DNA from: Coriobacteriia bacterium
Lineage (GTDB): Bacteria; Actinomycetota; Coriobacteriia; Coriobacteriales; UBA8131
Direction: 5' to 3'
Assembly: GCA_009781525.1 (NCBI GenBank)
Contig: WQXZ01000059.1
Location: 1-9,605 of the forward strand
DNA: 9,605 nucleotides
Part shown: positions 1 through 6,157 of the stretch, piece by piece
Position numbering within the stretch: position 1 is the stretch's first letter
How the letters are laid out: each line of letters starts with the position of its first letter
Made by a program: the position numbers and the translations under genes
The notes under the pieces: model-generated
Databases searched by the model: none
The model's input: only the letters and a program-made list of their open reading frames with translations
Told to the model about the DNA's origin: nothing

Positions 1-3000
1 ACAGCACACAGAGCTATACCTTCACCGTCACAGTCACAGATGATGGCGGACAGCTTGTTGCTGCAGTCACAGGCGCTACCACAGGTCTTAACTTCACGAA
101 TAAGTATGAGCCACTGGTAACGATCGAAGACGTATCGGTGATAGGATTGAAGAGCACGGATATCGATGGTTACGTAATTGCTGTGGATGAGTTCAGCTTT
201 ATACTTCATAAGCAAGACATCGATGGTAGAGACTGGGATGACCCTGAAGATGCTAAGACAGAATTAGGCGATGCAACTGGTGCGCTGATCCAGTTCTCAA
301 AACTTGGGTTTACTCATGTTGGAGAGTATCGTTTTGTAGTAACAGAGGCAGTGGGATCACATGCATACTGGCAGTATGACAATACAACTCACACATTCAT
401 CGTTACCGTGGGGGACATTGCTGGGCAACTTGTCATAACAGACATCACCGGTTCAGAGGGCGTATCGGTTGAGCCTGCATATAACGGTTATACCATCTCG
501 TTTGCGTTCGATAATGCACACACAAACTACACCGTCAACTACGACACCAATGGTGGTGAGCCGGCGACAATCGATTCTCTAACAGACGTCAATTGGTTCC
601 AGTCGAATCTTCTCTCTGCCTATGATCCGATAAGAGAAGGCTACACCTTTACTGGCTGGAACGTCTCTGCAGGTGGGAACGGGACAGGCGTGACCTCAGA
701 TGACACCTACGGTGATCTCGCCGATGATGACGAGACCATGTCAATCACACTGCAGGCTCAGTGGACAGCCAACGATGATGTAGTTGTCACCTACTATCGC
801 AACTGGAATGCTGACGATTCAGCTTCCTATGACGACGAAGACCTGACTTTCGACACTAACTACACAGTGCTTGGTCTTGCTGATGTTGGTTTTGGTTTCT
901 TGCTCTACCATACTTTCACAGGTTGGGCTACCAGTGCTGACGGACAAGTGGTTTACGAACCTGGTGATTCGATCGATCCGCTTCAGTATGGCAATGAGTT
1001 ATACGCTATTTGGGTTTTGGTTGCTGATCCTGCTGAGTTTGAGAAGACTGCAGATGAAGCAGGCTATGAGCCAGGGGAAGGCGGTGGCATCATCGTCAGC
1101 GCTGCTGGTGATAATAGTACTGTCACATTTAAGATAACTTACTTGCTACCAGATGCTGTTGGTTTAAATACATGGACATCCATACGTTTCGCAGACCACT
1201 ACGATTCAACACAACTGAGACTCATTGGTGTCACAGAGGCTTTCGGTAATGGAGCAGACACAGACATAACACCAAGCCCAGGCTCAGGCGCGCCTGGTGA
1301 GTTCAGCGTTAGCTACAATGCTGCTGACCTTACATCACATGCTGGTAAGCTTCTAACATTGACCTTGGTCTTTGAGGTCAAAGCCGGTGTCTCAGGAGCT
1401 ATCAGAAACTATGCAAGTTACTTCATCACACCAAAAGGTGGGGTTGAGCCTGATGAGCCAGGTGGAGACGATGATGAGGAGATCTATGAATTCTTCCCAG
1501 TAGAGAGCTTCACTAAGACATATGGCGAACCATTCATCGGTGTTGGCGATGATATCGACTTTACTGTTTCGTTCAAGCTACCTGATGACATCAAAGGTTA
1601 TGCTGGATTGCTGCTGGTAGACTACCTGCCTGCAACTCTGGACTACAAGAGTTCCAGCGTCTACATCGACGATATCGCTGCTCCTTCGATCAACCCGACA
1701 AACGCTTCGGGACGCGTGAGCATCTACCTGAGTGGTGCTATATTTGCAGGCCTTGAAGGTGGCAATGTTGTTGAGCTTCATATTACCGCTACAGTTAATG
1801 ACACATGGGAATCTGGTGATATCACTAATGCTGCTTACATCTACTATCAGCTGAAGAAGGGTGTTGAACCCGATCCAGACACGGATGAGTGGGATGAAGA
1901 GACAAGCGTCACAGTACCTAACCGCGAGTTCACTGTTACCTACTTTAAGAACAGTGTACTGGCTACTGGTTCGGTTCCAGTTGATGACAACAGTCCCTAC
2001 ATCAGAGATGCCCGGGTGACGATTCTCGGCAGTGGCAGCCTGGCTCTCACCGGCTACAACTTTATCGGCTGGGCGTATGAGCAAGATGCCACTACACCTG
2101 ACTTCGCTCTCGATGGCACCGCATTCGATCCAGCTTGGTTCGAGATCGATTCTAATGTCGAGCTTTATGCAGTCTGGCAAGCCCGCTCGGACATCTTAGT
2201 CACCTTCAATGCAAACGGTGGCACAGCTGCAGTACCTGGCTCGAAGTACGTCACCTACGATGCAGCTTACGGAACCTTGGCTACAACAAGCCGCACAGGC
2301 CATACCTTCCTAGGTTGGTTCACTTCACCGACCGGGGGAACAAGGGTAACATCAGATACGATAGTCACAAACGCCAACGACCACACACTGTATGCTCAGT
2401 GGACAGCGATTCCTTACACCGTTAATGTCGTGAACAGCTATGCTACCACAACAGGTGCAGGTACCTACTACATCGGCAACACCGTCACAGTCTACGCCGG
2501 TACCCGCGCAGGTTATACCTTCTCAGGCTGGACAGTAAACGCCGGTGGGGTGACCCTTGCCAACAGATTTGCTGCGACAACCAGCTTCACTATGCCTGCG
2601 GCAAACGTGACAGTGACCGCTAACTGGACTGCAATAGCAGCTCCTCCAATCGTCACACCTCCGACTGTTACATACACAGTGACCTTCGTGGACTGGGATG
2701 GTACCGTGCTCTCGACTCAGACGGTTGCTCCAGGTGCAGACGCTACCGCTCCTACAGCACCTACACGTGAAGGCTATATCTTCACAGGCTGGGATATCGC
2801 ATTCACCAACGTCCAGTCAGACCTGACTGTCACAGCTCTCTATGAAGCAGAGCCAGAGGAAGAGACCTTCACAGTCATCTTCCTGGATAATGACGACAAC
2901 GTAATCAGCGAGCAGACCGTACCCAGAGGCGGGAATGCAGTAGAGCCGGAGATACCTGTTCTCGAAGGCCAAGAGTTCATCGGTTGGGACACAGACTTCA

Positions 3001-3410
3001 CCAACGTGCAGTCAGACCTGACAGTCAGACCACTCTATGAAGATCCCGTACCGTTGATCGGCGGAGCAGCTTGGGCGCTTATCAACCTGCTGTGTGCGAT
3101 CGCTGGCATCCTTGTGGCTATTGCAGTCATCATCCGCATGATCGTCGCCAAACGCAAGGAAGAGGATGAGGAGACAGGTGAGATCGAGCAGACCAAGCGC
3201 CGCACAATCTGGATAGTACTCACCGTCATCCTGGCTATCGTCGGTATCGTCTTCTTCATCCTGACAGAAGACATGAGAAACCCGATGATCATGGTAGACC
3301 GCTGGACGATCTTCAATGTGATCTTCCTGGTACTCGGTATCGTCACCGCTCTACTTTCATTCAAGAGCGAGACCACCGAAGAACAGGAGCAGACACCTGC
3401 TGCAGCGTAA
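1..3410 (+). CDS. Large multidomain surface adhesin with isopeptide domains, InlB-type B-repeats and three-TM anchor (5' truncated)
   Basis: The frame is open from the left edge (first full codon at base 3) and gives 1135 visible residues. The GTG at 138 is internal, because recognisable domain sequence lies before it. Domains in order: the end of a pilin-type FctA domain (1-36, ending in LNFTNKY); a full FctA-like domain (about 42-175) with candidate isopeptide residues K50, E115 and N171; two InlB/Flg_new-type B-repeats (176-255, 261-339; FTGW and QW motifs); two D2-like fimbrial isopeptide domains (about 341-485 with K348/N469, and 500-632 with K505/N609); five more B-repeats (641-727, 729-802, 804-880, 891-955, 956-1015). 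The C-terminus has three hydrophobic segments (about 1020-1047, 1069-1090, 1101-1120), with a charged KRKEEDEE linker and a TEDM...NPM...WT signature between them. No LPXTG sorting motif is visible, so the tail probably anchors the protein directly in the membrane. The likely role is a long, covalently stabilised, protease-resistant surface stalk. Ligand unknown. Confidence 0.9.
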   Translation, partial: STQSYTFTVTVTDDGGQLVAAVTGATTGLNFTNKYEPLVTIEDVSVIGLKSTDIDGYVIAVDEFSFILHKQDIDGRDWDDPEDAKTELGDATGALIQFSKLGFTHVGEYRFVVTEAVGSHAYWQYDNTTHTFIVTVGDIAGQLVITDITGSEGVSVEPAYNGYTISFAFDNAHTNYTVNYDTNGGEPATIDSLTDVNWFQSNLLSAYDPIREGYTFTGWNVSAGGNGTGVTSDDTYGDLADDDETMSITLQAQWTANDDVVVTYYRNWNADDSASYDDEDLTFDTNYTVLGLADVGFGFLLYHTFTGWATSADGQVVYEPGDSIDPLQYGNELYAIWVLVADPAEFEKTADEAGYEPGEGGGIIVSAAGDNSTVTFKITYLLPDAVGLNTWTSIRFADHYDSTQLRLIGVTEAFGNGADTDITPSPGSGAPGEFSVSYNAADLTSHAGKLLTLTLVFEVKAGVSGAIRNYASYFITPKGGVEPDEPGGDDDEEIYEFFPVESFTKTYGEPFIGVGDDIDFTVSFKLPDDIKGYAGLLLVDYLPATLDYKSSSVYIDDIAAPSINPTNASGRVSIYLSGAIFAGLEGGNVVELHITATVNDTWESGDITNAAYIYYQLKKGVEPDPDTDEWDEETSVTVPNREFTVTYFKNSVLATGSVPVDDNSPYIRDARVTILGSGSLALTGYNFIGWAYEQDATTPDFALDGTAFDPAWFEIDSNVELYAVWQARSDILVTFNANGGTAAVPGSKYVTYDAAYGTLATTSRTGHTFLGWFTSPTGGTRVTSDTIVTNANDHTLYAQWTAIPYTVNVVNSYATTTGAGTYYIGNTVTVYAGTRAGYTFSGWTVNAGGVTLANRFAATTSFTMPAANVTVTANWTAIAAPPIVTPPTVTYTVTFVDWDGTVLSTQTVAPGADATAPTAPTREGYIFTGWDIAFTNVQSDLTVTALYEAEPEEETFTVIFLDNDDNVISEQTVPRGGNAVEPEIPVLEGQEFIGWDTDFTNVQSDLTVRPLYEDPVPLIGGAAWALINLLCAIAGILVAIAVIIRMIVAKRKEEDEETGEIEQTKRRTIWIVLTVILAIVGIVFFILTEDMRNPMIMVDRWTIFNVIFLVLGIVTALLSFKSETTEEQEQTPAAA
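2673..3047 (+). repeat. Tandem pair of 65-codon B-repeats within the adhesin
   Basis: Two adjacent repeat units start at 2673 and 2868, exactly 195 bases apart. Both have the plan TVxFxDxD...TV...G..A..P..P..EG..F.GWD followed by FTNVQSDLTV and LYE. The ends of the units are nearly identical in DNA: 2802-2847 and 2997-3042 differ at only 5 of 46 positions by eye. The front halves have diverged more. This looks like a fairly recent unit duplication, or local homogenisation by recombination, next to the membrane anchor. Confidence 0.8.
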
Positions 3411-3459
3411 AAGACCACATGTAATACTTCACAAACTGCGAAGCGCTAGAAACGTAAAG

Positions 3460-3483
3460 GAGGCTGTCCGAATGGGCAGCCTC
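3460..3483 (+). terminator. Probable intrinsic terminator of the adhesin gene
   Basis: GAGGCTGTCC (3460-3469) pairs with GGGCAGCCTC (3474-3483) through ten base pairs, one of them a G-U wobble, closed by a four-base GAAT loop. It lies 50 bases after the adhesin stop. The downstream tract (TATATTAAG) is poor in T, so termination may be incomplete or need a factor. The left arm also contains an AAAGGAGG Shine-Dalgarno look-alike (3456-3463) before an ATG at 3472, which I take as coincidence. Confidence 0.6.
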
Positions 3484-3600
3484 TATATTAAGTTACGAAA
3501 GGCACCTAGTGCTTTTAGCCAATCAATATCCAAAAGTATGCGAAGGTATCACAAAAACAATGACAAAATACAAAAAGTATGCTTGAGTTTAGTAAAAATG

Positions 3601-3628
3601 TTGCAACTATCGGCAGATATTGTACAAT
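3601..3628 (+). promoter_or_regulatory. Candidate sigma-70-type promoter for the ATPase gene, with palindrome over the -10
   Basis: TTGCAA (3601-3606) and TACAAT (3623-3628) are separated by 16 bases, a fair match to the -35/-10 consensus (4/6 and 5/6). The -10 is embedded in a perfect 10-base palindrome, ATTGTACAAT (3619-3628), which could be a repressor site or simply chance in AT-rich DNA. The untranslated leader would be about 75 bases. Confidence 0.4.
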
Positions 3629-3639
3629 TAGCAAGTATT

Positions 3640-3662
3640 GTAGTGGCTCTATGTACCACTAC
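3640..3662 (+). promoter_or_regulatory. Short inverted repeat in the ATPase leader
   Basis: GTAGTGG (3640-3646) and CCACTAC (3656-3662) form a 7-base-pair perfect inverted repeat with a 9-base loop, 48 bases before the ATPase start codon and just downstream of the candidate -10. It could act as an operator or a small RNA hairpin in the leader. No T-tract follows, so it is not an intrinsic terminator. Confidence 0.3.
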
Positions 3663-3710
3663 TTATGCGATTTTGTGGCAGCTACGATTGTTTTGACTGG
3701 ACGGACAAAG

Positions 3711-4910
3711 ATGATTCCGCGAAATGATTACCTGAATACGCTCAAACGCTTTAGAGACAAAGACCTAATAAAGGTTATTACCGGTATCCGGAGATGCGGC
3801 AAGTCAACCATGCTTGAAATGTTTCAAGATTATCTTAGGCAAGAGGGAGTGCCCGACAATCAAATAGTAAGCATTAATCTAGAGCAAGGTGAATATCTAG
3901 AAATCGAAACGAGCAGGCAGTTATATGACCTTGTGAACACCTTGTTGTTACCTGACAAGAAAATGTACATCTTTCTTGATGAAGTACAACGGGTTTCTGA
4001 GTTTCAGAAAGCCGTAGATAGTTTGTTTGTCAAAAAGAATTGCGATATCTATATCACAGGATCTAATGCCTTTCTGCTAAGTGGAGAGCTAGCCACTCTC
4101 TTATCTGGGCGATACGTCGAGATAAAAATGCAACCCTTATCGTTTAAGGAGTTTTTCTCCACATTTTCTGAAGATGACAGCATTGATCGAGCATATATGC
4201 AGTACGTTCAGTATGGTGCTTTTCCGTACATTCTTGAGTTGCCAGACGCCCGAGACAAAACCATGTATCTACAGAGCATATTTGACACGATTGTGCTGAA
4301 AGATATTGTTGCGCGAAGAAGGTTTCCGGATGTGGCAATGCTGCAAAGTGTTGTTCGCTTCATGTTTGATAACATCGGCAATCTTTTCTCAACCAAGAGC
4401 ATTTCTGACACTATGACTTCTGCTGGTAGAAAAATCTCGGTACAAACAGTCGAGAGTTATCTTACAGCGCTGACTGAGAGTTTTATTTTGCACAAGGTTG
4501 GGCGTTATGATGTCAAAGGCAAACAGCATCTGAAAACTGGTGAAAAATACTATGCAGCTGATATCGGTTTGCGCAGAGCATTGCTTGGGTCAAGTGCGGT
4601 AGATGACGGCCGGGTGCTTGAGAATATAGTCTATCTTGAACTGATTAGGCGTGGTTTTGATGTCTACATTGGAAAGGTTGGTAGCACAGAAGTAGACTTT
4701 GTGGCTGTTGGCGAGAATGGCCAAGAGTACTATCAAGTAGCCTACACAGTTATCGATCCAGATCAAAGAACCTTGCAGCGTGAGCTGGCACCGCTTAATG
4801 CAATCAGGGATCATTATCCGAAGTATCTACTCACGATGGATCATACTCCACCAACCTCTCATAACGGAATCAGGCAGATAAACGCCTTGGACTGGTTGCT
4901 TGGTCGGTAA
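3711..4910 (+). CDS. AAA_14-type ATPase with C-terminal DUF4143 domain
   Basis: Encodes 399 residues, the usual length of this family. The ATG at 3711 is preferred over the in-frame ATG at 3579 because the conserved start of the family (IPRNDYLNTLKRFRDKDLI...) begins there and the 44 residues upstream look unrelated. Only a weak GGA (3703-3705) serves as ribosome site. The N-terminal half is a P-loop ATPase: Walker A GIRRCGKST (25-33), Walker B YIFLDE (86-91), sensor-like TGSN (116-119) and SGRY (132-135). The C-terminal half matches DUF4143, with a conserved ENIVYLEL segment and a late EVDFVA...YYQVAYT pattern that resembles a degenerate PD-(D/E)XK nuclease core. The cellular role of this widespread, often multicopy family is not established; DNA- or chaperone-related ATPase functions have been suggested. 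The gene is clearly more AT-rich than the downstream TIR-like gene, which suits lateral acquisition. It appears to be a single-gene unit. Confidence 0.9.
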   Translation: MIPRNDYLNTLKRFRDKDLIKVITGIRRCGKSTMLEMFQDYLRQEGVPDNQIVSINLEQGEYLEIETSRQLYDLVNTLLLPDKKMYIFLDEVQRVSEFQKAVDSLFVKKNCDIYITGSNAFLLSGELATLLSGRYVEIKMQPLSFKEFFSTFSEDDSIDRAYMQYVQYGAFPYILELPDARDKTMYLQSIFDTIVLKDIVARRRFPDVAMLQSVVRFMFDNIGNLFSTKSISDTMTSAGRKISVQTVESYLTALTESFILHKVGRYDVKGKQHLKTGEKYYAADIGLRRALLGSSAVDDGRVLENIVYLELIRRGFDVYIGKVGSTEVDFVAVGENGQEYYQVAYTVIDPDQRTLQRELAPLNAIRDHYPKYLLTMDHTPPTSHNGIRQINALDWLLGR

Positions 4911-5020
4911 TCGGTAGGAAAATCGGTTTTTTTGATTCCAAGAAACGTTATAAGTGGGTCAGAAAAAAGTAAAGCGGTAATCTATGGTATTTTGTTAGGC
5001 AGAGGGAAACTCAAACCGAC

Positions 5021-5024
5021 GGAG
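5021..5024 (+). promoter_or_regulatory. Ribosome binding site of the DUF2188 gene
   Basis: GGAG lies seven bases before the ATG at 5032 and supports that start. In the 121-base gap upstream (4911-5031) I found no convincing -35/-10 pair. The gap holds a seven-T run (4927-4933) without a good stem before it. Confidence 0.6.
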
Positions 5025-5031
5025 AATAGCA

Positions 5032-5349
5032 ATGCGTAGACCAAGAGAACTATCACATGACGAAAAGCGCGAGGCGTTCGAGCGCATTCGTGAGGCAAAT
5101 AAAGACACCATCCATGTCATGTCCCGAGCTTCATCCGACACATGGGTGGTACAACGACGCGGATCAACCCGGGCACGTAAAAGCTTCGCAGATAAAGCCG
5201 AAGCTATCGAGTTTGCCAAGAGCATCGAAAACGCCATGAAGATTGTGGTGCATGCTCAGCCAGGGCAGGTCGAGGAGGTGCTGGTCAGGTCATCAGTCGA
5301 CAGCGACTTTGAGAAGGCAGATCCCAACCTCAGAAGATTTCAACCGTAA
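5032..5349 (+). CDS. DUF2188 domain protein
   Basis: Encodes 105 residues. The N-terminal 8-24 is a charged predicted helix. Residues 25-80 match the DUF2188 pattern: a beta strand (TIHVMSR), a conserved Trp (W38) in DTWVVQRRGS, a basic strand, then the KAEAIEFAKS helix and the IVVHAQPGQV strand. The last 25 residues (SSVDSDFEKADPNLRRF) are polar and may be a flexible tail. DUF2188 proteins are small and of unknown biochemical function. The basic strand and helix could bind nucleic acid or a protein partner, but nothing here proves it. It has a good ribosome site and lies 12 bases before, and in the same frame as, the next gene, so the two almost certainly form one operon. Confidence 0.85.
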   Translation: MRRPRELSHDEKREAFERIREANKDTIHVMSRASSDTWVVQRRGSTRARKSFADKAEAIEFAKSIENAMKIVVHAQPGQVEEVLVRSSVDSDFEKADPNLRRFQP

Positions 5350-5361
5350 AGCAGCGCCATA

Positions 5362-5982
5362 ATGGATGAAAGCTATCACACCAGCGTCTTTATTAACTGC
5401 CCATACGATGAAGAGTATTACCGGCTGCTCAGGCCAATGCTATTTGTGTTGGTGTCCGCCGGGTTGACCCCGATAATGGCTGCCGACAGCCAAGACGGCG
5501 GAAGCGACCGCCTGCGCCGCATTCTCTCCGAGATCAAGCGTGCGCGGTTCTCGATTCACGACCTGTCACGCACCGAGTCCGCCCGCTACAACATGCCCTT
5601 CGAGTTCGGTCTGGATTTCGCATGCAAACACTACGCCGAGACCCAATATGGGGACAAAGTCTTTCTTCTGCTTGAGAAAGAGAAATATCTGCTGAAGCGC
5701 ATCATGTCCGACACCGGTGGGCTTGATGCCCGCGCGCACAACGATGATCCCAGGCAGGCCACCAGGATAGTGCGCGAATGGGTGGTTGGCGAGGTGCTGG
5801 ATCCTGATAGCCGGAGGGCTTTTCCGGGTGCAGACAGGCTGATGCAGGAGTACGAATTCTTTCAAGCTGAGAATAACGAGCTTCTGGTTGAGCAAGGTCA
5901 CTCAGACGAGGATATCGCCGATCGTTCAATTGCCATGCTTGTTGACGACATGCGGGTTTATATTGAGCTGAAGCAGGGGTAG
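5362..5982 (+). CDS. TIR-like / nucleoside 2-deoxyribosyltransferase-like Rossmannoid protein, putative effector
   Basis: Encodes 206 residues, cytoplasmic, with no signal peptide or membrane segment. Residues 8-16 (SVFINCPYD) form a first strand and loop like those opening TIR and nucleoside deoxyribosyltransferase folds. A helix and GLTPIMAAD strand follow, then RLRRILSEIKRARFSIHDLSR (about 50-70) and NMPFEFGLDFA (77-87), where E81 sits where these superfamilies place the catalytic glutamate. D67 and R70 are further candidate active-site residues. A later block, SDTGGLDARAH (116-126), is typical of the VFINCP(F/Y)D family I recall from bacterial genomes, usually left as hypothetical. The C-terminal third is helical and acidic. 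NAD- or nucleotide-cleaving activity is inference. The start is the first ATG after the upstream TAA, with no clear Shine-Dalgarno, which suggests translational coupling to the DUF2188 gene. It is distinctly GC-richer than the ATPase gene upstream. Confidence 0.75.
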   Translation: MDESYHTSVFINCPYDEEYYRLLRPMLFVLVSAGLTPIMAADSQDGGSDRLRRILSEIKRARFSIHDLSRTESARYNMPFEFGLDFACKHYAETQYGDKVFLLLEKEKYLLKRIMSDTGGLDARAHNDDPRQATRIVREWVVGEVLDPDSRRAFPGADRLMQEYEFFQAENNELLVEQGHSDEDIADRSIAMLVDDMRVYIELKQG

Positions 5983-5998
5983 AGACTGTTTGCATTTG

Positions 5999-6027
5999 TT
6001 GACAATTCACTGGTTGTCCGCTTTTAT
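5999..6027 (+). promoter_or_regulatory. Candidate upstream promoter of the CotH-family gene
   Basis: A perfect TTGACA (5999-6004) is followed after 17 bases by TTTTAT (6022-6027), a 4/6 match to the -10 consensus. It starts 17 bases after the stop of the preceding gene. A small inverted repeat, GACAA (6001-6005) with TTGTC (6014-6018), overlaps the -35 and spacer. Initiation here would leave a leader of roughly 125 bases. Confidence 0.4.
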
Positions 6028-6061
6028 CCACATTAGATTGTGCAGTATTTCCATTGCGATG

Positions 6062-6089
6062 CTGTTTAACAGAGCATTGGTGCTAGAAT
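6062..6089 (+). promoter_or_regulatory. Extended -10 promoter with palindromic site upstream of the CotH-family gene
   Basis: TGCTAGAAT (6081-6089) is an extended -10 element (TGnTAnAAT-like). There is no good -35; its place is occupied by the odd palindrome CTGTTTAACAG (6062-6072), which could bind an activator or repressor. A transcript starting near 6096 would have a leader of about 60 bases before the ATG at 6158. Confidence 0.4.
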
Positions 6090-6145
6090 CTGCGTAGCTA
6101 AGTAACCTGGGGTCATGGGCCCACTGCGAATTAACAATTGAAGAT

Positions 6146-6150
6146 GAGGA
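6146..6150 (+). promoter_or_regulatory. Ribosome binding site of the CotH-family gene
   Basis: GAGGA lies seven bases upstream of the ATG at 6158 and fixes that start. The next in-frame ATG (residue 16) is not preceded by a comparable site, and starting there would remove the basic residues before the signal peptide. Confidence 0.65.
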
Positions 6151-6157
6151 ACTGACG

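Larger units (their letters stand above)
3411..3710. other. Non-coding interval between adhesin and ATPase genes
   Basis: These 300 bases hold no gene I can support. They contain a strong hairpin (3460-3483), an AT-rich stretch, a candidate promoter (3601-3628) and a short inverted repeat (3640-3662). A 74-codon frame beginning at the ATG at 3472 sits partly inside the hairpin. It encodes an unremarkable peptide with one weak hydrophobic stretch and overlaps the candidate ATPase promoter, so I do not call it a gene. Confidence 0.6.

Noticed and set aside
1578..2180. 200-codon open frame on the - strand inside the adhesin gene
   Set aside because: It is antisense to well-defined D2-like and B-repeat domains and shows no recognisable domain; it reflects the codon bias of the + strand gene.
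3472..3696. 74-codon frame with an AAAGGAGG site eight bases before its ATG
   Set aside because: Both the Shine-Dalgarno-like bases and the ATG fall at or inside a 10-base-pair terminator-like hairpin, the peptide resembles nothing I know, and it overlaps the candidate ATPase promoter.
3579..3710. N-terminal extension of the ATPase to the ATG at 3579
   Set aside because: The extra 44 residues are not family-like, overlap the candidate promoter and inverted repeat, and the conserved family start coincides with the ATG at 3711.
4911..4940. Seven-T run after the ATPase stop as an intrinsic terminator
   Set aside because: No stable stem precedes the T-run; only a weak, bulged GGA/TCC-type pairing around it is possible.
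5032..5982. Retron or complete Thoeris system
   Set aside because: No reverse transcriptase or msr/msd-like structure and no separate NAD-binding ThsA-type gene is present in the window; only the TIR/NDT-like fold is shared.
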